Positions 40,148 through 48,690 of a stretch of 48,849 nt of DNA are shown in pieces. The notes under the pieces are model-generated. The model ran no database searches. It was not told the DNA's origin and saw nothing but the letters and a program-made list of their open reading frames with translations. The stretch lies in NCBI GenBank assembly GCA_043777595.1, contig JAYWHT010000050.1, positions 1 to 48,849 of the forward strand. The letters run 5' to 3'. This DNA is from JAYVJH01 sp043777595 (GTDB lineage: Bacteria > Bacteroidota > Bacteroidia > Cytophagales > Spirosomataceae). The translations under genes and the position numbers were made by a program. Position 1 is the stretch's first letter. Every line of letters begins with the position of its first letter.

Positions 40148-41422
40148 TCAGAGATTCTGTTCTTGTTTTGCAGTTCGCAAATTTAGATTTTTAGAAACCA
40201 AAAACCAAAAAACCACCCCGACCACCAGCACATAAGCCAAATAAGGCCAACTTTCGGCCAGTGGCCAACGCTCTACACACCAGTCGTGTGCTTGCCCTGG
40301 GTACAGCCCCAAGTCAGGTTCGAGGGTGGTGAGTCGCATCAAAGGTAGCGAGGTAGCAGCCGCAAAATAACCAACCCAATCGGGCATTTGATTGAGTTTT
40401 AACAACAAAAACGTCATCACAAAAGGTGCGCCTGTCATTAATATTCGAGACGTATCACCACCTGCAAAAATACTTAGAACAAAGAAAATAGATGTGAGAT
40501 GCGAGATGTGGGTTGTGAGATGTGGGTTATGCTTTTTTTTGTTTTTAAATGATAACTGGTAACTGAAAAATGATAACTGAAAACCGCCAAACGCTAAAAA
40601 CCAACTCACTGGCAGTCGTAAAAACAACTCAGGACTAAGCACATATCGCTGCACGCCACGCAATACCGAAACGACAGAAAAATTACGCCAGTTGGGGTTT
40701 GAGGCTGCATAAAAATAGTCGGCAGCAAAGTGAACCATGATTGCAAAAGCAAAGACATACAACAGATAAGCGGACGATGTTTTGAAGTTGAGATTTTGAT
40801 TGTTATTGTTCAACGACTCTCGACCAAAAACTAATAACCAATCACTAACGACCAATAACCCAATGACTAATATAAAAACTTCTTTTTGAAGCGTGGCCAA
40901 AACGGCAACGGCACACAAAAGTATTTTATTGGGTTTGTGGTTTGACAAAATCCATAGCCAAGCTGCACCAAAAAAATATCCACCAACATCTGCCGTGATT
41001 GGGTCTGGTAAGTACATTCTAACTGGCCCCTTCCAGTGAAACAACAGCCAACTTAAACCAATGATTATAAACGAGTTGCGAATTTGCAAACGTTGCCACA
41101 ACAAACTCAAAAACAAAGCCATGAACACCAAAAAGATACCATTCAGGATTTTGAAATTAGTTATAATATCACCAAAAGACAACTGAGCGGCCAAGCATGA
41201 CGATAGTATTCGGGCATTGAACGGAAACCGAACTTCATAATTTTTTGTAGTTCCTCTAAAATAGTCATATTGAGCCGTATATTGATGAGCGTCCAAACGA
41301 GGGTCGGTCAGTGAGTAAGTATAAGTAGGCTGGATTTGAGCATAAAAAACATAAACTACTGCGGTCAATACTGTGCAGAAGATTACAGTAATATTATTTT
41401 TTATTTTGAAATCAAATGACAT
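40148..41422 (-). CDS. Polytopic membrane protein with repeat-derived loop
   Basis: This 424-residue protein is read from the ATG at 41422; an ATG at 41437 is also in frame. It has about ten hydrophobic segments. PTYTYSLTDPRLDAHQYTAQ, then RFPFNARILSS and YLPDPITADVGGYFF with an acidic residue, recall GT-C-like membrane proteins, but no family is certain. A loop at about 285-315 (QLSFFSYQLSFKNKKKHNPH, then LTTHISHLTS) is encoded by TTATCAG-type and CATCTCACA-type short repeats that elsewhere are non-coding. 32 bp upstream of murF. The protein at 42552 has a similar topology. Confidence 0.65.
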   Translation of the reverse strand: MSFDFKIKNNITVIFCTVLTAVVYVFYAQIQPTYTYSLTDPRLDAHQYTAQYDYFRGTTKNYEVRFPFNARILSSCLAAQLSFGDIITNFKILNGIFLVFMALFLSLLWQRLQIRNSFIIIGLSWLLFHWKGPVRMYLPDPITADVGGYFFGAAWLWILSNHKPNKILLCAVAVLATLQKEVFILVIGLLVVSDWLLVFGRESLNNNNQNLNFKTSSAYLLYVFAFAIMVHFAADYFYAASNPNWRNFSVVSVLRGVQRYVLSPELFLRLPVSWFLAFGGFQLSFFSYQLSFKNKKKHNPHLTTHISHLTSIFFVLSIFAGGDTSRILMTGAPFVMTFLLLKLNQMPDWVGYFAAATSLPLMRLTTLEPDLGLYPGQAHDWCVERWPLAESWPYLAYVLVVGVVFWFLVSKNLNLRTAKQEQNL

Positions 41423-41481
41423 TTTTACATTCAGCATTTAAACATTCTGACAAATTGCGATTTACAAAAAAAATATTGACT

Positions 41482-41724
41482 ATGAAAATAAAAATTCTCG
41501 CCTTTGGCATTGCCCGTGAAATAATCGGTGGTTTTGAAACAATACTCGACCTACCCACCACCGCAACGGTAGCCGATGTAAAAAAGCAATTAGTAGCACA
41601 ATTTCCTGCTTTTGAAAAGTTAGCTTCACTCAAAGTAGCGGTCAATTCTGAATATGCCACCGACGACATGGCACTTACACCCAACGACGAAATCGTCATC
41701 ATTCCACCCGTTAGTGGTGGATAA
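41482..41724 (+). CDS. moaD: Molybdopterin synthase small subunit MoaD / ThiS-like
   Basis: This 80-residue ubiquitin-fold sulfur carrier is read from the ATG at 41482 (MKIKILAFGIAREIIGG); an upstream ATG at 41416 lies in an unlikely extension. The C-terminal IIPPVSGG ends in the Gly-Gly needed for thiocarboxylation, and PPVSGG is diagnostic for MoaD. It donates sulfur for molybdopterin synthesis with MoaE, which is not in the window. The last codons and 3' flank recur at 43780-43847. Divergent from the membrane-protein gene. Confidence 0.93.
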   Translation: MKIKILAFGIAREIIGGFETILDLPTTATVADVKKQLVAQFPAFEKLASLKVAVNSEYATDDMALTPNDEIVIIPPVSGG

Positions 41725-41766
41725 GTAAGTGGATTAGATGAAATTTTAAATTTATTTTACAAAAAA
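41699..41766. repeat. 68-bp direct repeat, left copy (moaD 3' end)
   Basis: It spans the last codons of moaD and 42 bp of flank. It matches 43780-43847 at 65 of 68 positions. The core CCACCCGTTAGTGGTGG has inverted arms CCACC/GGTGG around a 7-bp spacer, as in tyrosine-recombinase core sites. Confidence 0.9.
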
Positions 41767-42370
41767 AGTGAAGCCCTTTGATAATTATATCGGTATCTTT
41801 GCCTTGCAAAAAAATGATTGTGCAAAACTTTGTTGAATTAACCCAATATACAATGTATCGAATGTTGAGTTAAGTGCTAAAACAACTACTATACCCAAAG
41901 AAAAATGGTTTAGGGACATTAAAATTACCCCTAAATTAAATATTCAAATATGAACTTATCCACTTACAGACCCAGAATATCAATCAATTCGTTTGTTGTA
42001 TAAATCAACGAAACACAAGGGGTATAGCCACGTACCTAAATATTATTATTCCTAAACATAAATTATACACTCGGATTGAAATTACAGACGCTTTAAATAT
42101 TGATAAAAATACGGTATGTAACAAGATAAGTTTATTTGTGTGATAAAAAAATATAGTTTGCCTACAATCAATACTCTACATTCTTAACTTTTAATTGTGC
42201 ATTAGCACTTATGCAATTGGGTGAAAAAATTTGAATCAATCCTTACTATAATTCAATACCTGACCAGCCTGTATGTTCCTTTTATGGGCAAACCAACTTA
42301 TTGAATTAAGTATTCGTTAAATACATTCAAACTGTGCATATCTCACAAAAATAGCACAAAAAACGGAAGC
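41767..42370. other. AT-rich stretch, no intact gene
   Basis: An open frame without a start codon runs from about 41940 to 42143 and ends in KHKLYTRIEITDALNIDKNT, then VCNKISLFV, which vaguely resembles the helix-turn-helix of a transposase or regulator. The rest holds no recognisable feature. Probably decayed DNA of the insert between the 68-bp repeats. Confidence 0.35.
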
Positions 42371-42468
42371 AAAATGTTACTGTAAACGACCCATGCATTT
42401 TGACTCAACTCTTGGCAGGGTTTGAAACCCGGCCAAGAGTTTGCACAAATTTATTTACAGTAACTTTT
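42371..42468. repeat. Inverted-repeat element with long inner hairpin
   Basis: Outer inverted repeats (AAAATGTTACTGTAAA and TTTACAGTAACTTTT) flank a strong inner hairpin at 42407-42442 (AACTCTTGGC and GGCCAAGAGTT around GGGTTTGAAACCC). It could be a small MITE, or a terminator-like structure upstream of the gene at 42552. Confidence 0.65.
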
Positions 42469-42529
42469 ATTGTGTCGTTCAATTATATACACTTACTTAA
42501 CCCTTTTAATATAAACGAATCTAAAAACC

Positions 42530-42548
42530 CTTAACTAAACGCCATTGA
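42530..42548. repeat. Solo terminus of family-B element
   Basis: CTTAACTAAACGCCATTGA differs at one base from the right terminus of the element at 34262-34365. No left terminus is found nearby. It ends three bases before the ATG at 42552. Confidence 0.6.
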
Positions 42549-42551
42549 TTG

Positions 42552-43679
42552 ATGACTAATAAGTTACAATATTTATTCAAAAAATTTATATCATTGCCTT
42601 ATTGGTGGATAATATTTAGTTTTTTTTTGTTTTTATGGACATGCCAAACAAACCCACCACTTGATAAAGAAAAGCTATATAGTGGTCTTTGGGAAGTACA
42701 AATTTCACAATCCAAAGACTTATTAGACAATGATTTTTTGAATAATGTCATGTATGGGTATAATCGTGCACTTCGGCTTTCATACCCTATTATAGCCAAA
42801 CTTTTAGACTTCTCGAAACCAAAACAGTTATTTATATTTCAACTATTTTTAGGATTATTGTTCCAATTCTTAATAGTCAAAACGTGCCTTAAAATTAGCA
42901 AAAATAATATTATTGGCACTATATTATTTGGGTTTATTTCCTCCTATTATTACTTTAGTAATGCAGCTTCTGGAGATACTTATGGACATGGTGACACAAT
43001 TGCTTTTGTATTTATTTTGCTTGCAATGTATATTGATAACCCATTTATGATTTTTTTATTTCTTTTTGGGGCGTTCTTCTCGAACGAACGCTCACTATTA
43101 GTCAGTCTGCCTACAGTATGGATTTGGTGGTTTTTAAATGAAAAAAAAGATAAGATAATATTATGGGGTTCAATTCCTGCCTCTGTCATAGCATATTATG
43201 CCTGCAAATATTTTCTTTTAAATCAACCTCATTTTAAAGCCGATTTACCAAACGACATAGGATTTTTTTATTTATTAAATAGCCATACTTTTTTCAATAT
43301 GTATGTATTTACTTTTGGTGGTTTATGGATAGTGGTTTTTTATTGGATTTATAAATTAAAACAAATTCCAGTTTCATTACTTATCATTCTGTTTTTTTCT
43401 GTAAGTGCTTTTATTGTAGCCGACCAAACTCGTGGAATATCATTCATTTTTCCTTTATTTTTCATCGCTTTTAGAGAAGTTCATCGTATTGGAAACAACA
43501 AAGAAATCAATAATGTTCTTATTTGTGGTGCTATATTGACTCTATTTATTCCTAATTTTGTTTTCTTTGGTGAATACACCTTTAAACCCTCTCTGTTCTA
43601 TCATTTATTAGAAAAAAATATAATTATTCCAGTAGATTGGATTTTTGCTAATTTTTTTAAATCCACTCTGAATATTTGA
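42552..43679 (+). CDS. Polytopic membrane protein, unknown, in AT-rich insert
   Basis: This 375-residue protein with about nine hydrophobic segments is read from the ATG at 42552. The gene is clearly more AT-rich than moaD or murF. Features include a short acidic first loop (TNPPLDKEKLYSGLWE), a periplasmic-type segment GDTYGHGDTIAFVF, and FFSNERSLLVSLPTVWIWW. The topology and the D-containing loop are similar in layout to the protein encoded at 40148-41422, suggesting distant homology, perhaps GT-C-like. It is the only clear gene between the two 68-bp repeats, so it is probably acquired DNA. Confidence 0.65.
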   Translation: MTNKLQYLFKKFISLPYWWIIFSFFLFLWTCQTNPPLDKEKLYSGLWEVQISQSKDLLDNDFLNNVMYGYNRALRLSYPIIAKLLDFSKPKQLFIFQLFLGLLFQFLIVKTCLKISKNNIIGTILFGFISSYYYFSNAASGDTYGHGDTIAFVFILLAMYIDNPFMIFLFLFGAFFSNERSLLVSLPTVWIWWFLNEKKDKIILWGSIPASVIAYYACKYFLLNQPHFKADLPNDIGFFYLLNSHTFFNMYVFTFGGLWIVVFYWIYKLKQIPVSLLIILFFSVSAFIVADQTRGISFIFPLFFIAFREVHRIGNNKEINNVLICGAILTLFIPNFVFFGEYTFKPSLFYHLLEKNIIIPVDWIFANFFKSTLNI

Positions 43680-43779
43680 TAAATTAGTTCTCTGACAGTT
43701 TTAGTGATAATATAATTTTGTTATTTTGAAGCACAAAAAAATCAAAATTCAATAACTTGACTGCAATCGCTTATTTTTG

Positions 43780-43847
43780 TCATTCCACCCGTTAGTGGTG
43801 GATAAGCGAGTGGATTAGCTGAAATTTTAAATTTATTTTACAAAAAA
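43780..43847. repeat. 68-bp direct repeat, right copy (duplicated moaD 3' end)
   Basis: This copy repeats the PPVSGG-coding bases and 3' flank of moaD, with three substitutions relative to 41699-41766. Upstream of the copy the sequence is unrelated to moaD, so only the 3' tail is duplicated. Confidence 0.9.
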
Positions 43848-44111
43848 TATAATAATTGTAAGATTTACGCTTCATTTTCATTAAATACTGATTTACAGAA
43901 CATTAACCCAAAAGGTGTATTTTTGACACTCTTAAAAATTTGATTTTCAGAGAGTTACACACAAATTTTAGGGAACTTTTTTTACAAAAATTTGGTATTT
44001 AATATAAGATTTGTAATACATTTGTATTGTCAATCGTTTTTTATTCAAAACATTTGGTACAACCAGTAAATAGCAGTCAAAACATAACATTAAACCTTAA
44101 ATATCAAAACC
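43848..44111 (+). promoter_or_regulatory. Spacer with candidate promoter of the Gly/Ser-rich lipoprotein
   Basis: No gene is visible. TTTG at 43991-43994 and TACATTTG at 44017-44024 fit the Bacteroidota -33 and -7 elements with 22-bp spacing. This would leave a leader of about 80-90 nt, without a recognisable riboswitch. Confidence 0.5.
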
Positions 44112-45365
44112 ATGAAAAGTATTCGCAATTTAGCATTTATGTCATTGGTTGGCCTTGTGGGGCTGTGGGGTTGTAACTCCAAACAATATGCAACCAGCAC
44201 AGCACAAGAATATGACGACCTATACGGCAACTCTGCCGACGGAGAGGTATTTGCAGGCAACAGAACTAACTACACCGACGAAGATCGAGACAGCCGCAAC
44301 AGTAACCCCGATTATAGAACTGGCAAAGTAACCCCGAGCCAGCAAGGACAAGCCGACTATTATGACGAATCGTACCTAAGCACTCGTGGCATAGGGCGCA
44401 ACTACTCGCCCAATGGTGGCTATAACTCTGGCTTTGCAGATGGCTACAACACGGCCTCAAACTGGAACTGGGGCTGGTCGAACCCTTGGCGGTCGAACTA
44501 TTTTGGCAATGGCTGGAACTCTATGGGCGGCATGAACCTCATGCTTGGTGGCTTCAATAGCCCTTGGTGTATGAACGGTTGGAATAGATTTGGTAACTCG
44601 TTTGGCTATGGCTCTATGTACTCACCATTCGACAACTATGGCTCAATGTACGGTTACGACCCTTTTGGGTTTAATAACTTTGGTTATGGCAATTCGTTTG
44701 GCTTTGGTAGTTCATTTGGATACAGCAACCCGTTTGGGTTTGGCTCAGGCTTTGGTTACGGCAACCGTTTCAATAATACCACCAATATATTTTACAGCAA
44801 CCCCGTTTATACCTCAAACAACGGCGTAGGTGCAATAGACAACACCGCTCGCCGTACACAAGACTACAACCGTATGAACCGAAGCGGTAGCACCCGAAAC
44901 GACAATTTTAACAACTCACCAAGTTATTCTGGTCGTAGGTCTGGCAGTGCCGACACTGGACCATCTGGCTCAAGTTCTACATACAGCAATGGTAGCGTAA
45001 CAAATGGTGGTCGCTCACGTGGCAACAACAGCAGCACATACTACGGCTCAGAAAATGGTTCAAATTCAAGAGGGTATAGTAGCAATGGCAGCAGTTCAAC
45101 AACGACCGACAACAACTCTAATTACAGCGGTCGTTCACGTGGCAACTCGTCGAGTACTTATTATGGTAGCTCAAACTCTGGCAGTAGCAGTAGCAACTCA
45201 TCGGGCTACAGCAGCGGTCGTAGTAGCTCAAGTAGCAGCGATTTTGGCAGTAGCAGTGGTGGTGGCGGCGGTCGTAGCAGCGGTGGTGGCTCGTCATCGG
45301 GTGGTAGCAGTAGCGGCTCATCGTCAGGTGGTGGTGGCGGTGGTCGGTCTGGTGGGCCGAGGTAG
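44112..45365 (+). CDS. Phe/Gly- and Ser/Gly-rich low-complexity lipoprotein
   Basis: This 417-residue protein has a lipoprotein signal peptide (MKSIRNLAFMSLVGLVGLWG, C21). Residues 22-110 are polar, with YDDLYGNSADGEVFAGN. Residues 115-225 are aromatic and glycine-rich, with FG/GY repeats such as GYGNSFGFGSSFGYSNPFGF. The rest is Ser/Gly/Asn-rich and ends in Gly-Ser runs, with GRSRGN(N)SSTYYGS occurring twice. No enzymatic domain is present. Expected to be disordered or to self-associate on the cell surface or in the periplasm. Its own promoter and terminator suggest a monocistronic unit. Confidence 0.8.
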   Translation: MKSIRNLAFMSLVGLVGLWGCNSKQYATSTAQEYDDLYGNSADGEVFAGNRTNYTDEDRDSRNSNPDYRTGKVTPSQQGQADYYDESYLSTRGIGRNYSPNGGYNSGFADGYNTASNWNWGWSNPWRSNYFGNGWNSMGGMNLMLGGFNSPWCMNGWNRFGNSFGYGSMYSPFDNYGSMYGYDPFGFNNFGYGNSFGFGSSFGYSNPFGFGSGFGYGNRFNNTTNIFYSNPVYTSNNGVGAIDNTARRTQDYNRMNRSGSTRNDNFNNSPSYSGRRSGSADTGPSGSSSTYSNGSVTNGGRSRGNNSSTYYGSENGSNSRGYSSNGSSSTTTDNNSNYSGRSRGNSSSTYYGSSNSGSSSSNSSGYSSGRSSSSSSDFGSSSGGGGGRSSGGGSSSGGSSSGSSSGGGGGGRSGGPR

Positions 45366-45444
45366 TTTTAACAGACAGCATATTTTGTTAGGATTCTTGA
45401 TTATCAACCAAAAATTATTGTCCATGTTCAATAATAATTTCATA

Positions 45445-45480
45445 AAAACCTCGCTATTTTAGGTAGCGAGGTTTTTCTTT
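45445..45480 (+). terminator. Rho-independent terminator
   Basis: AACCTCGCT and AGCGAGGTT form a 9-bp stem with an ATTTTAGGT loop, followed by TTTTCTTTT. It lies 80 bp downstream of the Gly/Ser-rich gene. Confidence 0.85.
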
Positions 45481-45558
45481 TGTTATAATTGTACTTTTAA
45501 CAAATAAAAAAACAGCCTAAGTCAATCACAGTATTCATTTTTTAAATTACAAATAGTT

Positions 45559-47151
45559 ATGAAACAAATAATTAGTGTCTTCGCTGGAATGGTATTGATG
45601 CTACTTTCAGAAGTTAGTGTAGCACAGTTTTATCCTACATCGGCTTTCAATCTATCAGAAATCAAACAAAGTGGTACGGCTCGTTTTCAAGGGCTGGGCG
45701 GCAACCATGCGGCTCTGGGCGGCGATGCCAGTACGTCGTTGGGTAATCCTGCTGGTTTGGCCTTTTACAATCGGTCAGAAATAAGTGTGAGTCCTACTTT
45801 TTATAACAACAGCACCAGTACAAACTACATTGGCGGCAATTCTGTTCAGAGTGCCAAAAACGTAAACATTGGTCAGTTTGCATTAGTTTTGGCTGGCACG
45901 CCCGATGGCTACAATACCCGCTGGAAACGCACGGGTTTGGGCATTAGTTATTCACGGCTCAATAACCTCAATACGCAGTTTCAGTATTCGGGTACAAACA
46001 ACCGCAGCTCATTTGTAGATTATGTTGTCGAAAATCTCAATCGTAATGGTGTATCGTTTAGCAGCTTAGACAAAGAATATAACGCCAACCGAAACACAGC
46101 ATCTACGATTGATGCGGCTTTGCTAAACCTCTATTTGTTTGACGACACAACCCCCGCCGGCCCGCCCTATCGCAGAGCGATTCCACTCAAAAATGCGACT
46201 ACTCTTCAAGATGGCCTGTATAGTGCCACGGGCTTTACTTCACAATGGAACATCGGCTACTCTGGCAATATGGACGATAAACTGTACTTAGGGGCTTCGT
46301 TGGGCCTTTGGCGAACAGACAATTCGTACAAGCATGAACTAAAAGAGCAATTTACAAACGGAAGGCCGTTTTTGGGAATGAACTACAACGAGGCACTCAC
46401 AATGACGGGCAGCGGCATAAATATATCGCTGGGTGTCATCTACAAAGTATCGTCTAACTTACAATTAGGCGCATATCTCGTAACCCCGTCGCTGACGAGC
46501 CTCGTTACCAATTTCTCTGAGGGTGTAGCCGTAAGTTTGTCAGGCGATGTGCCTGCTTATGACTTTGCTGGTAAGCCCATCGTCAATGCACTCAATCAAC
46601 AACAATTTAACCGACTCACCAATACGTCAATACCTGTCGAGGACTATAGCTTTGAATACGACCTCACTGGGCCACTGCGGGCTTCGGGAGGGGTAACGTA
46701 TTTTTTTGGCAAACACGGTTTCTTGACTGCCACCGCCGACTATGTGGGTTATAAGGGTATGAGAATGAGTACTACCTACTACAACAACAACCAAGACAAC
46801 AGCGACTTCAAGGCCGATAACAAAAAGCTGGTGCAAACGATGTTTACCAACGCCGTCAATGTACGAGTAGGTGGCGAAGGCCGAATCGGTAACTATCGGC
46901 TAAGGGGTGGTGTGGCATATTTGACCAATCCGTATAGTGCCAATGTTGATAAATTGGACCGTAGCCGCTTACAGCTTTCTGGGGGCGTTGGTTATAGAAA
47001 TGAGTCGTTTTTTGTGGACTTTGCAGCTACACTAATGCAATACAAAGAGGCTTATTCGCCCTATCGGCTGCAAGATACCACCCGCTACTCAACCGCCGAA
47101 ATCAGTAATACAGGCTTGAATACCGTGTTGAGTTTTGGGTTGTTTTTCTAA
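45559..47151 (+). CDS. OmpP1/FadL-family outer-membrane protein
   Basis: This 530-residue protein has a signal peptide (MKQIISVFAGMVLMLLSEVS, then VAQ). The N-terminal FadL-like hatch region has GTARFQGLGGNHAALGGDAS and SLGNPAGLAFYNRSEISVSP, the common OmpP1/FadL signature. About 14 amphipathic strands follow (GLGISYSRLNNLNTQFQYSG, LGASLGLWRTDN, GVTYFFGKHGFLTATADYVG), ending in a terminal aromatic (FGLFF). The family imports hydrophobic compounds across the outer membrane. It is preceded by the terminator of the lipoprotein gene. ATG at 45559. Confidence 0.88.
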   Translation: MKQIISVFAGMVLMLLSEVSVAQFYPTSAFNLSEIKQSGTARFQGLGGNHAALGGDASTSLGNPAGLAFYNRSEISVSPTFYNNSTSTNYIGGNSVQSAKNVNIGQFALVLAGTPDGYNTRWKRTGLGISYSRLNNLNTQFQYSGTNNRSSFVDYVVENLNRNGVSFSSLDKEYNANRNTASTIDAALLNLYLFDDTTPAGPPYRRAIPLKNATTLQDGLYSATGFTSQWNIGYSGNMDDKLYLGASLGLWRTDNSYKHELKEQFTNGRPFLGMNYNEALTMTGSGINISLGVIYKVSSNLQLGAYLVTPSLTSLVTNFSEGVAVSLSGDVPAYDFAGKPIVNALNQQQFNRLTNTSIPVEDYSFEYDLTGPLRASGGVTYFFGKHGFLTATADYVGYKGMRMSTTYYNNNQDNSDFKADNKKLVQTMFTNAVNVRVGGEGRIGNYRLRGGVAYLTNPYSANVDKLDRSRLQLSGGVGYRNESFFVDFAATLMQYKEAYSPYRLQDTTRYSTAEISNTGLNTVLSFGLFF

Positions 47152-47157
47152 ACTTTT

Positions 47158-47373
47158 AGTCCGTTGGCTGAAGCCAACGGCAATTTAAAAGCCAACGTCC
47201 ATGAAACTTTCACAAAAGGCAGTCGGGTAGTAACACCCGACTGCATAACAATCCATGGTCTGAGTCCTCACAGACCAAAGCGATGTCCTGTGAAGACACA
47301 GGCCAAGGAACACAAAAGCCAACGGCAATTTATAGCCCGTGGTCTCACATAACATGATTTACGAAAGACACCC
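47158..47373. repeat. Hairpin-rich spacer with a family-A repeat
   Basis: This short intergenic stretch contains hairpins CCGTTGGCTGAAGCCAACGG and GCAGTCGGGTAGTAACACCC (completed by GACTGC), then the family-A copy at 47252-47311, then another GCCAACGGCAATTTA fragment. The first hairpin may terminate the porin transcript. Confidence 0.65.
47252..47311. repeat. Family-A palindromic repeat, copy 5
   Basis: The layout is outer stem CCATGG / CCAAGG, arm 1 GGTCTGAGTCCTCACAGACC (altered loop), arm 2 CCTGTGAAGACACAGG. It is more diverged than copies 3 and 4. Confidence 0.75.
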
Positions 47374-48690
47374 TCAGAGTTCGTTCTTGTATATTTTTCC
47401 ATCTTTCATTATTAGCTTCAAAGTTTGTTGAGGCTTGGTAACGATGTCAATGTTGTCAAGAGGATTGCCTTCATAAATCAATAAGTCTGCATAAGCACCT
47501 ACTTTTATAACTCCCAGTGGCATAGGATACGGATTTAGCTTGCCGCAGAGTGCAAATAGTTCGGCGTTGAGCGAGGTAGCCTGTTTGAGAATTTCGATGG
47601 ATTTATACCACTTTTTTCGAGATATAAACTCATCAAAGGCTGCATTTTCGATACCAATATTTCCAAAGTTATCTGTACCAAAGGCTACTTTTACACCGTA
47701 TTTTTTGGCCAAATCCATTTCTCTAATAGCCCCTTGCTGTACCAATTTAAACTTGTGCATACTCGGTGAGGCTATCAGCGGCAAGTCGGCCCAGTTGCTT
47801 TGAGGCACTATAAAAGCCCCTTTTTCTTTTAGTAGTTTCATGGCTTCTTCGTCAATCAAGTGCCCGTGTTCTATGCACTTGGCTCCAGCCAACAATGCCC
47901 GCTTGATGGCATCACCCTGATAGGCATGTACCGACACATACGTTCCCCAGTCGGCGGCGGCTTGTACGGCAGCTTCGAGTTCGTCAGTAGTAAATTGAAT
48001 GGTGTGAATAGGGTCAAAAACAGTAGAAACTCCCCCACCCGCCATGACCTTGATTTGGGTAGCACCTTGCCGCAAATTTTCACGAACGGCATTAAGCACT
48101 TGTGGGCGACCGTCGGCTATATAGCCCCAGCCCTCCAACTGTGCCGCCCCACTCGTGCCACCCGTCCAGTTAGGGTTTGAGTCTTTTTTGTTTCGTAGGT
48201 CGCCATGGCCCGATGTTTGACTAATGAATGCCCCTGACGGATAGATACGTGGCCCCGAAATTGTACCTTCATCAATCGCTTGCTTAATGCCAAAAACGGG
48301 TCCACCCATATCTCTGACAGTAGTGAAGCCCATCATCAAATATTTTTGTGCCGAACTCGCCCCCCTAATACTCGCATAACCAATATTGGCGGTGTTGTTG
48401 GCCTGCTCCATCGACACGTTGAGCATCAAATGTAGGTGTGCATCGCTCAGGCCAGGTATGAGTGTAAACCCTTTGCCATCGATAACAGTAGCGTTTTGAG
48501 GAATATTTACAGTACGTCCTACTTCTTTAATGAGATTATGAACGACAAGTATTTGAGAGTTGGGTATTGCTACATCGGCAGTACCGTCCCAAATGGTTAC
48601 GTTTTTGATAACCACTACACTATCAGCCACATTTTGTGCCAATAAATCGGTTAAAGAAAAAACAATAAAAACAACAATAAAACGAAGCAT
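47374..48690 (-). CDS. Secreted amidohydrolase family protein
   Basis: This 438-residue metallo-hydrolase is read from the ATG at 48690 (MLRFIVVFIVFSLTDLLAQ, signal peptide), rather than an in-frame start 36 bp upstream. It belongs to the imidazolonepropionase/prolidase-like subgroup. Features are TLIPGLSDAHLHLMLN (HxH), VRDMGGPVFGIKQAIDEG, QIKVMAGGGVSTVFDP (probable carboxylated Lys), YVSVHAYQGDAIKRALLAG, CIEHGHLIDEEAM and VAFGTDNFGNIG (metal-ligand Asp). The C-terminus (GAYADLLIYEGNPLDNIDIV) is typical. Likely periplasmic peptidase or lactamase-like; substrate unknown. Confidence 0.93.
   Translation of the reverse strand: MLRFIVVFIVFSLTDLLAQNVADSVVVIKNVTIWDGTADVAIPNSQILVVHNLIKEVGRTVNIPQNATVIDGKGFTLIPGLSDAHLHLMLNVSMEQANNTANIGYASIRGASSAQKYLMMGFTTVRDMGGPVFGIKQAIDEGTISGPRIYPSGAFISQTSGHGDLRNKKDSNPNWTGGTSGAAQLEGWGYIADGRPQVLNAVRENLRQGATQIKVMAGGGVSTVFDPIHTIQFTTDELEAAVQAAADWGTYVSVHAYQGDAIKRALLAGAKCIEHGHLIDEEAMKLLKEKGAFIVPQSNWADLPLIASPSMHKFKLVQQGAIREMDLAKKYGVKVAFGTDNFGNIGIENAAFDEFISRKKWYKSIEILKQATSLNAELFALCGKLNPYPMPLGVIKVGAYADLLIYEGNPLDNIDIVTKPQQTLKLIMKDGKIYKNEL

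Noticed and set aside
41416..41481. Upstream extension of moaD from an ATG at 41416
   Set aside because: It would add 22 residues unlike any MoaD; the ATG at 41482 gives the normal length.
45004..45462. Long plus-strand ORF rich in Ala/Val/Thr overlapping the Gly/Ser-rich lipoprotein
   Set aside because: It is a frame shadow of the repetitive GGT/AGC codons of the lipoprotein gene, with no start context or family match.
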